Counted from the first letter of the stretch, positions 1-9,744 are shown. The stretch is 64,000 bases of DNA from Heyndrickxia sp050281185 (GCF_050281185.1 NZ_JBNNWS010000006.1:215116-279115), one strand, 5' to 3'. Program-made: numbers and translations. The notes: generated by a model from the letters alone, not told the origin.

Positions 1-267
1 GATTTAATCGAGGAACGAGATAAATATGGGGCTAATGATATTTATCCTGGATTGACTGGTTGGGCGCAAATTAATGGTCGAGATGAGCTTCCTATTGAGG
101 TTAAGGCGAGACTAGATGGGGAGTATGTCAGGAAGATTAGTTTTTGGATGGATGTTAAATGTTTCTTTGGGACGATTTTAAGCGTGGTTAAAAGTGATGG
201 GGTTGTTGAAGGTGGGACTGGAGCTTGGGAGGAAGTTTCTAGCAGTAAGGAGAAAATATCAAAATGA
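1..267 (+). CDS. Sugar transferase, C-terminal part (undecaprenyl-phosphate sugar phosphotransferase)
   Basis: The frame is open from base 1, so the gene begins outside the window and only about 88 C-terminal residues are seen. The segment YPGLTGWAQINGRDELP, followed by a run of charged residues and a short hydrophobic stretch, is the signature C-terminus of the bacterial sugar transferase family (WcaJ/EpsL/PglC type). These membrane enzymes start a repeat unit by moving a sugar phosphate onto undecaprenyl phosphate. It overlaps the next gene by 4 bp (ATGA), so the two are translationally coupled. As first gene of a polysaccharide operon the role fits. The donor sugar cannot be told from this fragment. 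Confidence 0.9.
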   Translation, partial: DLIEERDKYGANDIYPGLTGWAQINGRDELPIEVKARLDGEYVRKISFWMDVKCFFGTILSVVKSDGVVEGGTGAWEEVSSSKEKISK

Positions 268-1121
268 AAAAAATCCTGATAACTGGAGCTAATAGCTATA
301 TAGGAAAAAGCTTTGAGAAGTGGTTAGAGAATTATCCCGACAGGTATATTGTAGATTCAATTAGTTTAAGAGATGATTCATGGAAAGAAAAAGACTTTTC
401 AGGATATGATATTGTATTACATTTAGCTGGCATTGCACATGTTTCAACAGATCCAAAAATGGAAGATATGTATTATAAAGTAAATCGTGATTTAACTATA
501 GAAGCAGCTAAAAAGTCCAAGGTAGAAGGCGTTAAACAATTCATTTTTATGAGTAGTATTATTGTGTATGGTGATAGTAGCAGTTCTAAAAGAGTTATTG
601 ACAAACACACAGTTCCTACGCCAAGTAATTTTTATGGTAATAGTAAATTACAGGCGGAAGAGGGCATTTATCCTTTGGAAAGTGATGAATTTAGGGTTGT
701 TATTATTAGACCACCAATGATTTATGGAAAAGGGTCAAAAGGTAATTATCCTAAACTAGCAAAAGCAGCTCAAAAACTTCCTGTTTTTCCTGATATAGAA
801 AATGAGCGAAGTATGCTTCATATAGATAATCTTTGTGAGTTTATAAGACTCATAATCGATAACCAAGACAATGGATTATTCTTTCCGCAAAATAAAGAGT
901 ACGTTAATACAAGTGAGATGGTGAAGCTGATTGCTGATGTTCATGGTAAGAAAATCAAACTTATAAAGCTATTCAATCCAGTCCTGAAGGTGATGGGAAT
1001 GAAACTAGGATTAATTAATAAGGTATTTGGTAATTTAGTCTATGAACAAAGTATGAGTAATTATAAAGATAATTACCGAATTAGGGATTTGAGAAAATCT
1101 ATTGAGTTAACGGAAAGATGA
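264..1121 (+). CDS. NAD-dependent epimerase/dehydratase (extended SDR, WcaG/GalE-like)
   Basis: A 285-residue Rossmann protein of the extended short-chain dehydrogenase family. The N-terminal nucleotide-binding motif GANSYIG (residues 8-14) and the catalytic pattern with S around 98 and the YxxxK in FYGNSKLQAEE are visible. Such enzymes epimerise, reduce or dehydrate nucleotide-activated sugars in the cytoplasm. In this operon it sits between the initiating transferase and a glycosyltransferase, the position often held by WbpV/FnlB-like 4-reductases or 4-epimerases that make the first sugar donor. An AAGGAG site lies 11 bp before the ATG. The exact substrate is not determined. Confidence 0.85.
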   Translation: MKKILITGANSYIGKSFEKWLENYPDRYIVDSISLRDDSWKEKDFSGYDIVLHLAGIAHVSTDPKMEDMYYKVNRDLTIEAAKKSKVEGVKQFIFMSSIIVYGDSSSSKRVIDKHTVPTPSNFYGNSKLQAEEGIYPLESDEFRVVIIRPPMIYGKGSKGNYPKLAKAAQKLPVFPDIENERSMLHIDNLCEFIRLIIDNQDNGLFFPQNKEYVNTSEMVKLIADVHGKKIKLIKLFNPVLKVMGMKLGLINKVFGNLVYEQSMSNYKDNYRIRDLRKSIELTER

Positions 1122-1136
1122 AGGGTGGACAAATAA

Positions 1137-2369
1137 TTGAAAAAACATATTTTAGTTATTGCCCAATATTTCTACCCTGAGCAATTTCGTATTAACGATA
1201 TTTGTACTGAATGGGTTAAAAGAGGATATAAAGTAACAGTTATTACTGGCATTCCAAATTATCCACAAGGTAAATATTATGATGGGTATGGACTATTTAA
1301 GAAAAGAAAAGAAACATATAACGGTATTGAGATTATAAGAATTCCACTCATACCAAGAGGAAATAATTCGATAATGCTCGCTTTAAATTATTTATCCTTT
1401 GTGGTGTCAGGTTTTTTTTGGAAAATGTTCACTCGGATAAAAGCGGATTATGTATTTATTTTTGAGGTATCTCCAATGACACAAGCGTTACCAGGAGTAT
1501 GGTATGCAAAAAGGAGAAAGATACCTTGTTTTCTTTATGTTCAAGACCTTTGGCCAGAAAATGTTGAAATTATAACAGGAATAACCAATAAACATATTAT
1601 TGGTGCGATTGGCAAAATGGTTGATTATATATATGCACGTTGTACTAAAATCTTTACAACTTCAAATAGTTTTGTTAATTCAATAGAAAAACGTAATGTA
1701 CCTGGAGAAATAATTGAGTATTGGCCACAGTATGCAGAAGATTTTTATAGACCTCTAGAAAAAAAGAGTATTAACGAAATTCCGAATGATGGTGCTTTTA
1801 ATATAATATTTGCTGGTAATATTGGTAACGCACAAGGCTTAGAAATATTACCAAAAGTGGCTGTATTAATTAAAGATAAAAAAATAAATAGAAAGATTCG
1901 TTTTAATATAGTCGGGGATGGCAGATATAAATCAACTTTAATTGAAATGGTTGAATCAAATAATTTAGATGCTATGTTTAATTTTATTCCAAAACAACCT
2001 GCCAACATGATTCCAAAATTTATGGCAGCTTGCGATTCTGCTTTTCTGTGCTTAACTGATGATCCATTATTTGCAATGACAATTCCTGCAAAACTCCAAT
2101 CTTATATGGCATGTGGAATGCCAATTATTGCTTCAGCCGAAGGAGAAACAAATCAAATAATAACAGAGTCTGCTGCAGGATTATGTAGTCCTTCTGGTGA
2201 TGAACAAAAACTTTCTGAAATAATTATTGAATTATCCTTAAAGTCTAAAAAAGAATTAATACAACTTGGGATTAATGCAAAAAACTATTATGATAAAAAC
2301 TTTAATAAAGAAAAACTATTAAACAGAATGGATATACACTTTAGAGATTTCCGAAAAATAGGAGGGTGA
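1137..2369 (+). CDS. Glycosyltransferase family 4 (WbuB-like)
   Basis: A 410-residue GT-B glycosyltransferase. The N-terminus ILVIAQYFYPEQFR is the usual opening of the WbuB/CapL-like GT4 group, and the C-terminal half carries the donor-binding domain (LPKVAVLIKDK region, then PAKLQSYMACGMPIIAS around residue 320). Family members add a sugar, often L-FucNAc or a related amino sugar, to the lipid-linked acceptor at the inner membrane face. The start is TTG at 1137, supported by AAGGGTGG at 1121-1128. It overlaps the next gene by 4 bp. The pairing with CapE/F/G just downstream suggests FucNAc transfer, which is inference. Confidence 0.9.
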   Translation: MKKHILVIAQYFYPEQFRINDICTEWVKRGYKVTVITGIPNYPQGKYYDGYGLFKKRKETYNGIEIIRIPLIPRGNNSIMLALNYLSFVVSGFFWKMFTRIKADYVFIFEVSPMTQALPGVWYAKRRKIPCFLYVQDLWPENVEIITGITNKHIIGAIGKMVDYIYARCTKIFTTSNSFVNSIEKRNVPGEIIEYWPQYAEDFYRPLEKKSINEIPNDGAFNIIFAGNIGNAQGLEILPKVAVLIKDKKINRKIRFNIVGDGRYKSTLIEMVESNNLDAMFNFIPKQPANMIPKFMAACDSAFLCLTDDPLFAMTIPAKLQSYMACGMPIIASAEGETNQIITESAAGLCSPSGDEQKLSEIIIELSLKSKKELIQLGINAKNYYDKNFNKEKLLNRMDIHFRDFRKIGG

Positions 2370-3412
2370 ACGAATTGTTTGAAAATAAGACACTACTGAT
2401 CACTGGCGGCACTGGATCGTTTGGTAATGCAGTAATGAAAAGATTTCTAAATACAGATATAAAAGAAATTCGGATTTTCTCACGTGATGAGAAAAAACAA
2501 GATGATATGAGAAAACATTTTAAAAACGACAAACTGAAATTTTATATTGGAGATATTAGAGATTTATCTAGCGTGAAAAATGCGATGCATGGAGTTGATT
2601 ATATTTTTCATGCTGCAGCATTGAAACAAGTTCCATCATGTGAATTTTTTCCACTTGAAGCGGTAAAAACAAATGTCTTAGGGACAGATAATGTCCTTAC
2701 TGCTGCCATCGATTATGGTGTGGAAAAAGTGATTTGTCTATCTACAGATAAAGCTGCTTATCCAATTAATGCAATGGGAATTTCTAAGGCAATGATGGAG
2801 AAAGTTTTCGTTGCCAAATCAAAAACAGTTTCTTCCGATAGAACTCTTATTTGTGGTACGAGATATGGTAATGTGATGGCATCACGTGGATCAGTTATTC
2901 CACTATTTATTGAACAGATTAAAAGTGGCCAAGCACTAACTGTAACGGATCCTAATATGACAAGGTTTCTTATGAGTTTAGGAGAAGCGGTAGAGTTAGT
3001 CGTATTTGCATTTCAAAATGCAGAGGCGGGAGATATTATGGTTCAAAAATCTCCAGCAAGTACTATAGGAGATCTTGCACAAGCAGTAAAGGATTTATTT
3101 AATGCAGATAATGATATTAAAGTGATTGGTACCCGCCATGGCGAAAAACGATATGAAACACTTCTTACGAAAGAAGAATATGTAGTTGCAGAAGATTTAG
3201 GTGGTTTCTATAGAGTTCCTGCTGATCAACGGGATCTTAACTATGACAAGTATTTCGCCGAAGGCAACAAAAAGCTTACTACGGTTGCTGAATATAATTC
3301 AGACAATACACAAATTCTTAGCATTGAACAAATTAAAGAAAAATTACTAGAGTTAGACTATATACAGAACGAACTGAAAGAATGGAATAAAAAGATTCAC
3401 GTAATGAACTAA
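2366..3412 (+). CDS. capE: UDP-N-acetylglucosamine 4,6-dehydratase/5-epimerase (CapE/FnlA type)
   Basis: 348 residues, close to the 340-350 of CapE/FnlA. The nucleotide-binding motif GGTGSFGNAV is near residue 13, and the non-canonical catalytic motif MGISKAMMEK (M instead of Y) is the hallmark of the inverting 4,6-dehydratases that also epimerise C5. It converts UDP-GlcNAc to the 4-keto-6-deoxy L-sugar, the first step to UDP-L-FucNAc. GTG start with AGGAGGGTG overlap, 4 bp coupled to the upstream glycosyltransferase. The next two genes are the other two enzymes of the same pathway, in the same order as in the Staphylococcus aureus type 5/8 capsule locus. Confidence 0.92.
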   Translation: MNELFENKTLLITGGTGSFGNAVMKRFLNTDIKEIRIFSRDEKKQDDMRKHFKNDKLKFYIGDIRDLSSVKNAMHGVDYIFHAAALKQVPSCEFFPLEAVKTNVLGTDNVLTAAIDYGVEKVICLSTDKAAYPINAMGISKAMMEKVFVAKSKTVSSDRTLICGTRYGNVMASRGSVIPLFIEQIKSGQALTVTDPNMTRFLMSLGEAVELVVFAFQNAEAGDIMVQKSPASTIGDLAQAVKDLFNADNDIKVIGTRHGEKRYETLLTKEEYVVAEDLGGFYRVPADQRDLNYDKYFAEGNKKLTTVAEYNSDNTQILSIEQIKEKLLELDYIQNELKEWNKKIHVMN

Positions 3413-3428
3413 AGGGTGGAATTGATTA

Positions 3429-4538
3429 ATGAATATTCTTGTTACAGGAGCTAATGGATTTGTAGGGAAAAATCTTGTCGCAGAGCTAAGAAATAATGGG
3501 TACAACAATATATTTGAGTTTACTAGAGAGAGCGATCCTTCATTACTAGGAAAATATACAAAAGAATGTGATTTTGTATTTCATTTAGCTGGTGTAAACA
3601 GACCAAAAAATGAAAATGAATTTATGGAAGGAAATTTTGGCTTCACCTCTAAATTACTAGAATTATTAAAAAAACATGGTAATAAAGCTCCTATACTCAT
3701 TACTTCATCCATTCAGGCTGTAAAAGATAATCCTTATGGAAAAAGTAAAAAGGCTGGAGAGGAATTATTATTTAATTATTATGAAGAAACTGATGTAAAA
3801 GTTTATGTTTATCGCCTACCTAACTTATTTGGAAAGTGGAGCAAGCCGAATTATAATACCGTTGTGGCAACTTACTGTCATAATATAGCTAGAGGATTAG
3901 ATATCCAGATTAACAATCCTGATGTAGAGATTAATTTTAGTTATATAGATGATGTATTGGAGGAGTTTTTAAAAGCATTAGAAGGTAATCCAACTATACA
4001 AGGTGACTATTGTGTTGTACCTATAACGCATCATATTAAACTTGGGAAATTGGCAAATCTTATTAAAAGCTTCAAAGAAAGCAGACATAACTTAAATATT
4101 GCTAATATGGAAGATCCTCTTACTAAAAAGCTTTATAGTACATATTTAAGTTTCTTACCTGAAGATGAGTTTTCTTATGACCTGAAAATGAATAGTGACG
4201 AACGAGGTTCTTTTACAGAATTTATTAGGACTCCTGAAAGAGGGCAAGTTTCTATTAATATTTCGAAACCGGGAATTACCAAAGGAAATCATTGGCATCA
4301 TACGAAAAATGAAAAGTTTTTAGTAGTTAGTGGTGAAGGTTTAATTCGATTTAGAAAAATAGATTCAGAGGATATTATCGAGTATAGGGTAAGTGGGGAC
4401 AAATTACAGGTTATAGATATTCCTGCTGGCTATACACACTCTATTGTTAATATAGGGGAAAGTGATCTTGTAACTGTGATGTGGGCAAATGAATGCTTTG
4501 ATCCGGATAAACCAGACACTTACTTCTTGGAGGTATAA
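3429..4538 (+). CDS. capF: Bifunctional CapF: SDR reductase plus cupin C3-epimerase
   Basis: 369 residues, the same length as S. aureus CapF. The N-terminal two-thirds is an SDR domain (GANGFVGKN near residue 8; YGKSKKAGEE as the YxxxK motif). The last third is a cupin: GNHWHHTKNEKFLVVSGEG around residues 288-305 carries the His cluster for the metal. In the known enzyme the cupin domain epimerises C3 and the SDR domain reduces C4, giving UDP-6-deoxy-L-talNAc, the step between CapE and CapG. Ribosome site AAGGGTGG lies before the ATG. The gene stops directly before the CapG gene, so the three form a tight cassette. Confidence 0.92.
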   Translation: MNILVTGANGFVGKNLVAELRNNGYNNIFEFTRESDPSLLGKYTKECDFVFHLAGVNRPKNENEFMEGNFGFTSKLLELLKKHGNKAPILITSSIQAVKDNPYGKSKKAGEELLFNYYEETDVKVYVYRLPNLFGKWSKPNYNTVVATYCHNIARGLDIQINNPDVEINFSYIDDVLEEFLKALEGNPTIQGDYCVVPITHHIKLGKLANLIKSFKESRHNLNIANMEDPLTKKLYSTYLSFLPEDEFSYDLKMNSDERGSFTEFIRTPERGQVSINISKPGITKGNHWHHTKNEKFLVVSGEGLIRFRKIDSEDIIEYRVSGDKLQVIDIPAGYTHSIVNIGESDLVTVMWANECFDPDKPDTYFLEV

Positions 4539-4541
4539 TTG

Positions 4542-5666
4542 ATGAAGAAATTAAAAGTCATGACAGTAGTAGGCACAAGACCGGAGATTATAAGATTGTC
4601 AGCAGTTATTAATAAATTAGAAGAATCAAATGCTATTGAACATACTCTTGTTCATACAGGGCAAAATTATGATTATGAATTAAATGAAGTTTTCTTTAAA
4701 GACTTTAACTTAAGAAAGCCAGATTATTTTCTTAATGCTGCTACCGGAACAGCAGTGGAAACTATCGGTAACATCTTAGTTAAAATAGATCCAATAATGG
4801 AAGAAGTGAAACCTGAAGCATTTCTAGTACTTGGGGATACGAATAGTTGTTTATGTGCAATTGCTGCAAAGAGAAGACGTATTCCGATTTTTCATATGGA
4901 AGCTGGTAACCGTTGTTTTGATCAAAGGGTGCCGGAGGAAACAAACAGAAAAATTGTCGATCATACTGCTGATGTTAATTTAACATACAGTGATATTGCA
5001 AGGGAATATCTCCTTAGAGAAGGATTTCCATCGGATAGAATTATTAAAACAGGAAGCCCAATGTTTGAAGTTCTTAACTCTAGAAAAGACGACATCCAAA
5101 GTTCAAATGTATTAGAGAGACTAGGTATAAAAGAAGAAAATTACTTTGTAGTGTCCGCTCATAGAGAAGAAAATATCAATTCAGAAGTCAATTTCTTGAA
5201 CTTGGTTGATAGTTTAAATGCGGTTGCCGAAAAATATAACATGCCTGTGATTGTAAGTACGCATCCTAGGACTAGAAAAATGATTGAAGCGAAAGGGATT
5301 GAATTTAATCCATTAGTGAAAACTTTGAAACCATTAGGATTTAATGATTACGTGAAACTTCAAATTAAGGCAAAAGCAGTTTTAAGTGATAGCGGAACGA
5401 TTAGTGAAGAATCTTCTATTCTTGGATTCAGAGCACTTAATATTAGACAAGCCCATGAAAGACCGGAGGCGATGGAAGAAGCTTCTGTTATGATGGTTGG
5501 GTTAGGAAAAGAGAGAGTTTTACAAGGACTGGAGGTACTTGAAACTCAAGAGAAGGACACTTTAAGACTCGTTGGGGATTATAGTATGCTTAATGTTTCA
5601 GATAAGGTACTAAGAATTATATTGTCTTATACTGATTATGTGAATATGGTGGTATGGGGGAAATAA
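4542..5666 (+). CDS. capG: UDP-N-acetylglucosamine/FucNAc 2-epimerase (CapG/WecB type)
   Basis: 374 residues, GT-B-fold UDP-sugar 2-epimerase. Visible signatures are VVGTRPEIIRL at the N-terminus, HTGQNYDYE, HMEAGNRCFDQRVPEE near residue 118 and DSGTISEESSILG near 285. In this context the CapG/FnlC reaction is expected: 2-epimerisation giving UDP-N-acetyl-L-fucosamine. A TTG three bases upstream (4539) could also start the protein, but the ATG at 4542 is better spaced from TTGGAGGT at 4525. A plain WecB making UDP-ManNAc is the alternative; the CapE-CapF neighbours make that less likely. Confidence 0.9.
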   Translation: MKKLKVMTVVGTRPEIIRLSAVINKLEESNAIEHTLVHTGQNYDYELNEVFFKDFNLRKPDYFLNAATGTAVETIGNILVKIDPIMEEVKPEAFLVLGDTNSCLCAIAAKRRRIPIFHMEAGNRCFDQRVPEETNRKIVDHTADVNLTYSDIAREYLLREGFPSDRIIKTGSPMFEVLNSRKDDIQSSNVLERLGIKEENYFVVSAHREENINSEVNFLNLVDSLNAVAEKYNMPVIVSTHPRTRKMIEAKGIEFNPLVKTLKPLGFNDYVKLQIKAKAVLSDSGTISEESSILGFRALNIRQAHERPEAMEEASVMMVGLGKERVLQGLEVLETQEKDTLRLVGDYSMLNVSDKVLRIILSYTDYVNMVVWGK

Positions 5667-5667
5667 A

Positions 5668-6735
5668 ATGAAGGTTGTACTCTTAGCTCCAACACCCCCG
5701 CCAGTAGGAGGTATTGCAGGCTGGACATTAAGGATGCAGAAAGCAACGTTAAAGAACGGTTGGAATGTTGAAGTTGTAGATGAAAAATTATTAGGAAATC
5801 GAGAGGTATTTGGATCAAACACTAAGCCTAATTTATTAATGGAAATTAAAAGGTGTTTTAGAATTTGGAAAGATTTATATAAAGCTTTAAAAGATCCAGA
5901 GGTGAAGGTTGTTCATTCTTGTATTCCCGCAAGCACAACAGGGATGTTGAGGGAATATATCTGTGCAATGATAACAAAAGTAAGAAAAAGAAAATTTATA
6001 ATACATTACCGTTGTACGCTACCTAACATGGTTAAAAGTACGGCAGGATTATTAATGTTTCAATATCTTACAAAAATAAGTGATCTGGTAATAACACTAA
6101 ACAGTACTTCTGTAGATTATGTTAAAAAATATAGTAATACAAATGTAAAGTTAATACCAAATTTTATAGAAAAAGATTCAGTATTGGATAATGAAAAGAG
6201 AATAATATCCAACAAAATAAAGCGAGTTCTTTATGTAGGGGGAGTAATAGAAAGTAAAGGTTGTTGTGAAATTATCAATGTTGCAAATTCCTTTCCGGAT
6301 ATACAATTTCGACTTGTAGGGAATCCTGATAAAAAAGTATTGGAAATTGATAAACCTGCAAATGTAATATTGTGTGGAGAAAAAAATAGAGAAGAAGTAC
6401 AGCAGGAACTAGTTAAAGCTGACCTCTTTATGTTTGTTTCATATTTTCCAGGTGAAGGATTTTCAAATGCTTTGGCAGAAGCAATGTCATATGGATTACC
6501 ATGTATAGTTAGCGATTGGGCAGCAAACCACGATATGATAGAGGAATATGGTGGTATAGTAGTTAGTGTGAAGGACGTTGGAGCAATGATAAAAGCAATA
6601 GAGGAATTAGCAAATGATAGGAATAGAAGACAAAGGCAGTCAGAATGGAATATTAAAAAAGTGAAAGAAAACTATGTCGATAATATTGTTACTGACCAGT
6701 ATGTGGATGCATACGAAAGCATTTTAGAAAATTAA
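5668..6735 (+). CDS. Glycosyltransferase family 4
   Basis: 355 residues with the GT-B layout. The N-terminus has LAPTPPPVGGIAGWT, the glycine-rich acceptor-side loop of GT4 enzymes. The C-terminal donor half has VLYVGGVIESKG near residue 190 and the E-x7-E region in GEGFSNALAEAMSYGLPCI near 263. It adds one sugar of the repeat unit at the cytoplasmic face of the membrane. It follows capG by one base and has a GGGGGAAA site, so it is in the same operon. Donor and linkage are unknown. Confidence 0.88.
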   Translation: MKVVLLAPTPPPVGGIAGWTLRMQKATLKNGWNVEVVDEKLLGNREVFGSNTKPNLLMEIKRCFRIWKDLYKALKDPEVKVVHSCIPASTTGMLREYICAMITKVRKRKFIIHYRCTLPNMVKSTAGLLMFQYLTKISDLVITLNSTSVDYVKKYSNTNVKLIPNFIEKDSVLDNEKRIISNKIKRVLYVGGVIESKGCCEIINVANSFPDIQFRLVGNPDKKVLEIDKPANVILCGEKNREEVQQELVKADLFMFVSYFPGEGFSNALAEAMSYGLPCIVSDWAANHDMIEEYGGIVVSVKDVGAMIKAIEELANDRNRRQRQSEWNIKKVKENYVDNIVTDQYVDAYESILEN

Positions 6736-6750
6736 ATGGTGGTGTTGTTA

Positions 6751-7293
6751 TTGCGACGAAAACTTGGTTGGTTTTTACTAGTAGTATACAATTTATTTCG
6801 TCTGCCAATAAGTTGGGTATTTAACTTTGGTAGATTAAAATTCTCTTTGATTGGGATAATATCACCTAATGTAAAAATAGCTGTTTCTAATAACGGAAGG
6901 ATTGAAATAGGTAATAAATGTTGTATTGAAAGTGGGAACCTTCTAAGATCTAGCGGTGGAAAAATTAACATTGGAAATAGAATATATATTAATAGGAATT
7001 GTAATATTGTGTCTAGAGAAAGTATAACTCTTGGGGATGGAACAACTTTGGGGCCAAATGTATCCATTTATGATCATGATCATAGTTTTGGGAAAAACAA
7101 AAAAGGGAATTTTAAAATAGCACCTATTGTTATTGGTAAAAATGTTTGGATAGGGACAGGTGTAATAATATTAAGGGGCGTTAGTATAGGAGACGGAAGT
7201 GTAATTGGTGCAGGGGCAATAATTACTAAAGATGTCCCACCAAATACAATAGTTACAATGCAAAATGAAATAATAATGAGAGAGATTAATTGA
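6751..7293 (+). CDS. Hexapeptide-repeat acyltransferase (O-acetyltransferase-like)
   Basis: About 180 residues. A short hydrophobic N-terminus is followed by a left-handed beta-helix made of imperfect hexapeptide repeats (IEIGNKC, INIGNRI, ITLGDGTTLGPNVSI, IVIGKNVWIGTGVIILRGVSIGDGSVIGAGAII). The DHDHSFG segment near residue 110 carries the catalytic His of the WcaF/maltose O-acetyltransferase group. It probably acetylates a sugar of the repeat unit. The TTG at 6751 is preferred as start because GGTGG lies 8 bp before it; an ATG at 6736 has no ribosome site. Acyl donor and target are inferred from the family only. Confidence 0.85.
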   Translation: MRRKLGWFLLVVYNLFRLPISWVFNFGRLKFSLIGIISPNVKIAVSNNGRIEIGNKCCIESGNLLRSSGGKINIGNRIYINRNCNIVSRESITLGDGTTLGPNVSIYDHDHSFGKNKKGNFKIAPIVIGKNVWIGTGVIILRGVSIGDGSVIGAGAIITKDVPPNTIVTMQNEIIMREIN

Positions 7294-7294
7294 T

Positions 7295-8452
7295 ATGGAA
7301 AAAATACTGATTGTTTCTACGGGGAAATATCCTAATGGCAATGCTGGAGCTATACGTCAACACTCATTTGCAAAACTTTTTGAACGCTGTGGTTATTCCC
7401 CTTACGTAATTGGACTAGGAGAATCAACTGATTTTGCAATTAAAGAGTACGATGGGATTAATTATACTTCATTTAGATCTAAAAAAAATAATATATTTAA
7501 TCGCATTTTAAATTTATTACTTTTTAAAGCAAGACTAAAAAGATTTTTGAAAAACAATACTGGCTTCTCAAAAATTATGGTCGTAAGCATACCAATACCC
7601 GCACTTTTTTATCTAAAAAGATATTCGATAAAAAAAGGTATTGAGCTTATCCATGATAGTGTAGAGTGGTATTCTCCTGAAGAATTTACATTAGGTAAGA
7701 TTTCACTACCATATATAGTTAATAACTCATATAATACAAAATGGATAGATAGTGGTTTTAAAGTTGTGGCTATTAGCAAGTTTCTACAAAATCATTTTAC
7801 ATTACGAAAAGTAAGTGTAATTAGAATACCAGTTATTTTGGATATCCATAATATGCCACATAAAAAAAGGAATATTAACAATAAATTAGTTCTTATTTAC
7901 GCAGGAGCTGTTGGGAAAAAAGACTATTTAAAAGAAATAATAAATGGACTAGCTTTATTAAATACTAGCGAACTAATGAAATTAGAAATGCGGTTATTCG
8001 GAATAAGTAATGAACAATTAAAGAATGAATTAGGTATTCCAACTGAAATTATAGTTAAACTCTCTTCGAGTCTAAAATGTTTTGGAAGGGTACCAAGAGA
8101 AGAAGTATTAAAAAATTTAGAAGAAGCGGATTTTACTGTATTATTACGGCCTTCCGAACAAAGGTATGCAAAAGCTGGATTTCCAACAAAAGTAGTAGAA
8201 AGTCTTGCTAGTGGAACCCCAATAATTACTAATCTTAGTTCTGACTTAAGTAACTACTTAATAGACATGGAAAATTCTATTTTGGTTGATGATTGTAGTT
8301 CGGAATCTTTTCGTGATGCTTTACAGAAGGCAATCAACTTAAATCTTGTGGATAAACAAGAGATGCAAAAAAATGCACGAAAGACATCTGAGAAATATTT
8401 TGATTACAATAACTATATTGATGAAATAAAACAGTTATTAGAATCAAAATGA
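7295..8452 (+). CDS. Glycosyltransferase (GT-B, family 4-like)
   Basis: 385 residues. The N-terminus ILIVSTGKYPNGNAGAIRQHS and the C-terminal donor region (LVLIYAGAVGKKDYL near 203, FPTKVVESLASGTPIITN near 296) mark a GT-B transferase. It begins one base after the preceding acyltransferase gene, so it is co-transcribed and probably coupled. The sequence is more diverged than the other transferases of the locus, as is common for the enzymes that define serotype. Acceptor and donor are not predictable. Confidence 0.85.
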   Translation: MEKILIVSTGKYPNGNAGAIRQHSFAKLFERCGYSPYVIGLGESTDFAIKEYDGINYTSFRSKKNNIFNRILNLLLFKARLKRFLKNNTGFSKIMVVSIPIPALFYLKRYSIKKGIELIHDSVEWYSPEEFTLGKISLPYIVNNSYNTKWIDSGFKVVAISKFLQNHFTLRKVSVIRIPVILDIHNMPHKKRNINNKLVLIYAGAVGKKDYLKEIINGLALLNTSELMKLEMRLFGISNEQLKNELGIPTEIIVKLSSSLKCFGRVPREEVLKNLEEADFTVLLRPSEQRYAKAGFPTKVVESLASGTPIITNLSSDLSNYLIDMENSILVDDCSSESFRDALQKAINLNLVDKQEMQKNARKTSEKYFDYNNYIDEIKQLLESK

Positions 8453-8476
8453 ATCTCTTAAGAGAGGAAGAATTAA

Positions 8477-9727
8477 TTGAAAGGAAAACTGCTTTACCTT
8501 TTGTTAATAGTGTTTACTTTTCTATATATATATTATCCCCCTTTATTTTTCACTAATACTTTACACATTTTAGGTGGTCTTTCATGGATAATAATAATTA
8601 TTAACCGCAAAGGGTGTTCAGTATTTTTTTCGCGAGGCGGTTACTTAAAAGAAATTTTTTTTACCTGGTTTATAACTTCATATTTATATTTAGGGCTTCT
8701 AATAAATGGTCGATCAGATCTTTTGGTAAGCTATGTATTCATAATTATTCCCCTTGAGATATTGCCTATCTGCTTTGTTATTGTATATCTTATAAAGAAA
8801 TTGAATGGTAAAAAAACATTTAGTGCTTTATTAATACATGTAGGTTTCGTCCAAGGGGTTATTTCGGTACTAGCTTTTTTGATTCCTGAAATCCAATCTT
8901 GGGTAATAAATAGGATGCTCTCATATGGATATGATAATGTAATTATTGGACTTTCCCAGCATAGAATGTTTGGTTTAAGTTATACTTTTCCTTATTCAAT
9001 GCCAATAGTCCAAGGGGTTATTGCTTGTCTTTCTATTTATATGGGTATTAACAAAAATGCTAAATATTTCATTTTTACTCCGTTTATTATTTTTTCGGGA
9101 ATCATTAACGCAAGAATAAGTATTGTTATCATTGCCATAGGAATAGTTTTAATTTTACTAGCTTCTTTAAAATTAAAGCTTAATAAAAAGTATAAGATAA
9201 TAATTGCCTTTTTTGCCTTTATGATTTTACTTAATCCTATATCAAATATAATTCAAAAGAATTCCTCTGATACATTTAATTGGTTAGAGGATGGATTAGA
9301 TCAGTTGATCAATCTTTACCATGGGGATATCAGTGGTGCGTATACGAGTTATATTACGGATAAGTCAAATTATAATTTACCAGATGGACTTAAGTTATTT
9401 TTTGGAACGTCTGAGAGAGTAATTAGAGGAAGTTCAACGTATCAATCTGATGTTGGATATATCAACGACATTTGGTTGGGTGGAGTATTTTACGCATTAA
9501 CTTTATATAGTTATTTACTCATTAAATTAAATAAAATTAGGGTTTCTTTAAACAGAAGGCAAATAGATGGTACTTTAGTAAGTCTGTTTTTGGTATTTGT
9601 TATTATTTTTAGTAATTTTAAAGGAACTATTTTTGGAGTTAATGAATTTATAAATCTATTTTATTTGATTTATATATATAGCATATGTTACAAGGATAGT
9701 CCTTCTACTAATTTAACAAAAATTTAA
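8477..9727 (+). CDS. O-antigen/capsule polymerase-like membrane protein (Wzy-like)
   Basis: 416 residues with ten or more hydrophobic segments and a long extracellular loop (about residues 265-325, with polar stretches DGLDQLINLYHG and GTSERVIRGSSTYQSD). This arrangement, in a locus with a flippase and several transferases, is typical of Wzy polymerases, which join repeat units on the outer face of the membrane. Wzy proteins share little sequence, so the call rests on topology, context and the large periplasm-side loop. TTG start with GAGGAAG 8 bp upstream. Confidence 0.75.
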   Translation: MKGKLLYLLLIVFTFLYIYYPPLFFTNTLHILGGLSWIIIIINRKGCSVFFSRGGYLKEIFFTWFITSYLYLGLLINGRSDLLVSYVFIIIPLEILPICFVIVYLIKKLNGKKTFSALLIHVGFVQGVISVLAFLIPEIQSWVINRMLSYGYDNVIIGLSQHRMFGLSYTFPYSMPIVQGVIACLSIYMGINKNAKYFIFTPFIIFSGIINARISIVIIAIGIVLILLASLKLKLNKKYKIIIAFFAFMILLNPISNIIQKNSSDTFNWLEDGLDQLINLYHGDISGAYTSYITDKSNYNLPDGLKLFFGTSERVIRGSSTYQSDVGYINDIWLGGVFYALTLYSYLLIKLNKIRVSLNRRQIDGTLVSLFLVFVIIFSNFKGTIFGVNEFINLFYLIYIYSICYKDSPSTNLTKI

Positions 9728-9744
9728 AATTAAGGGTGGTTATT

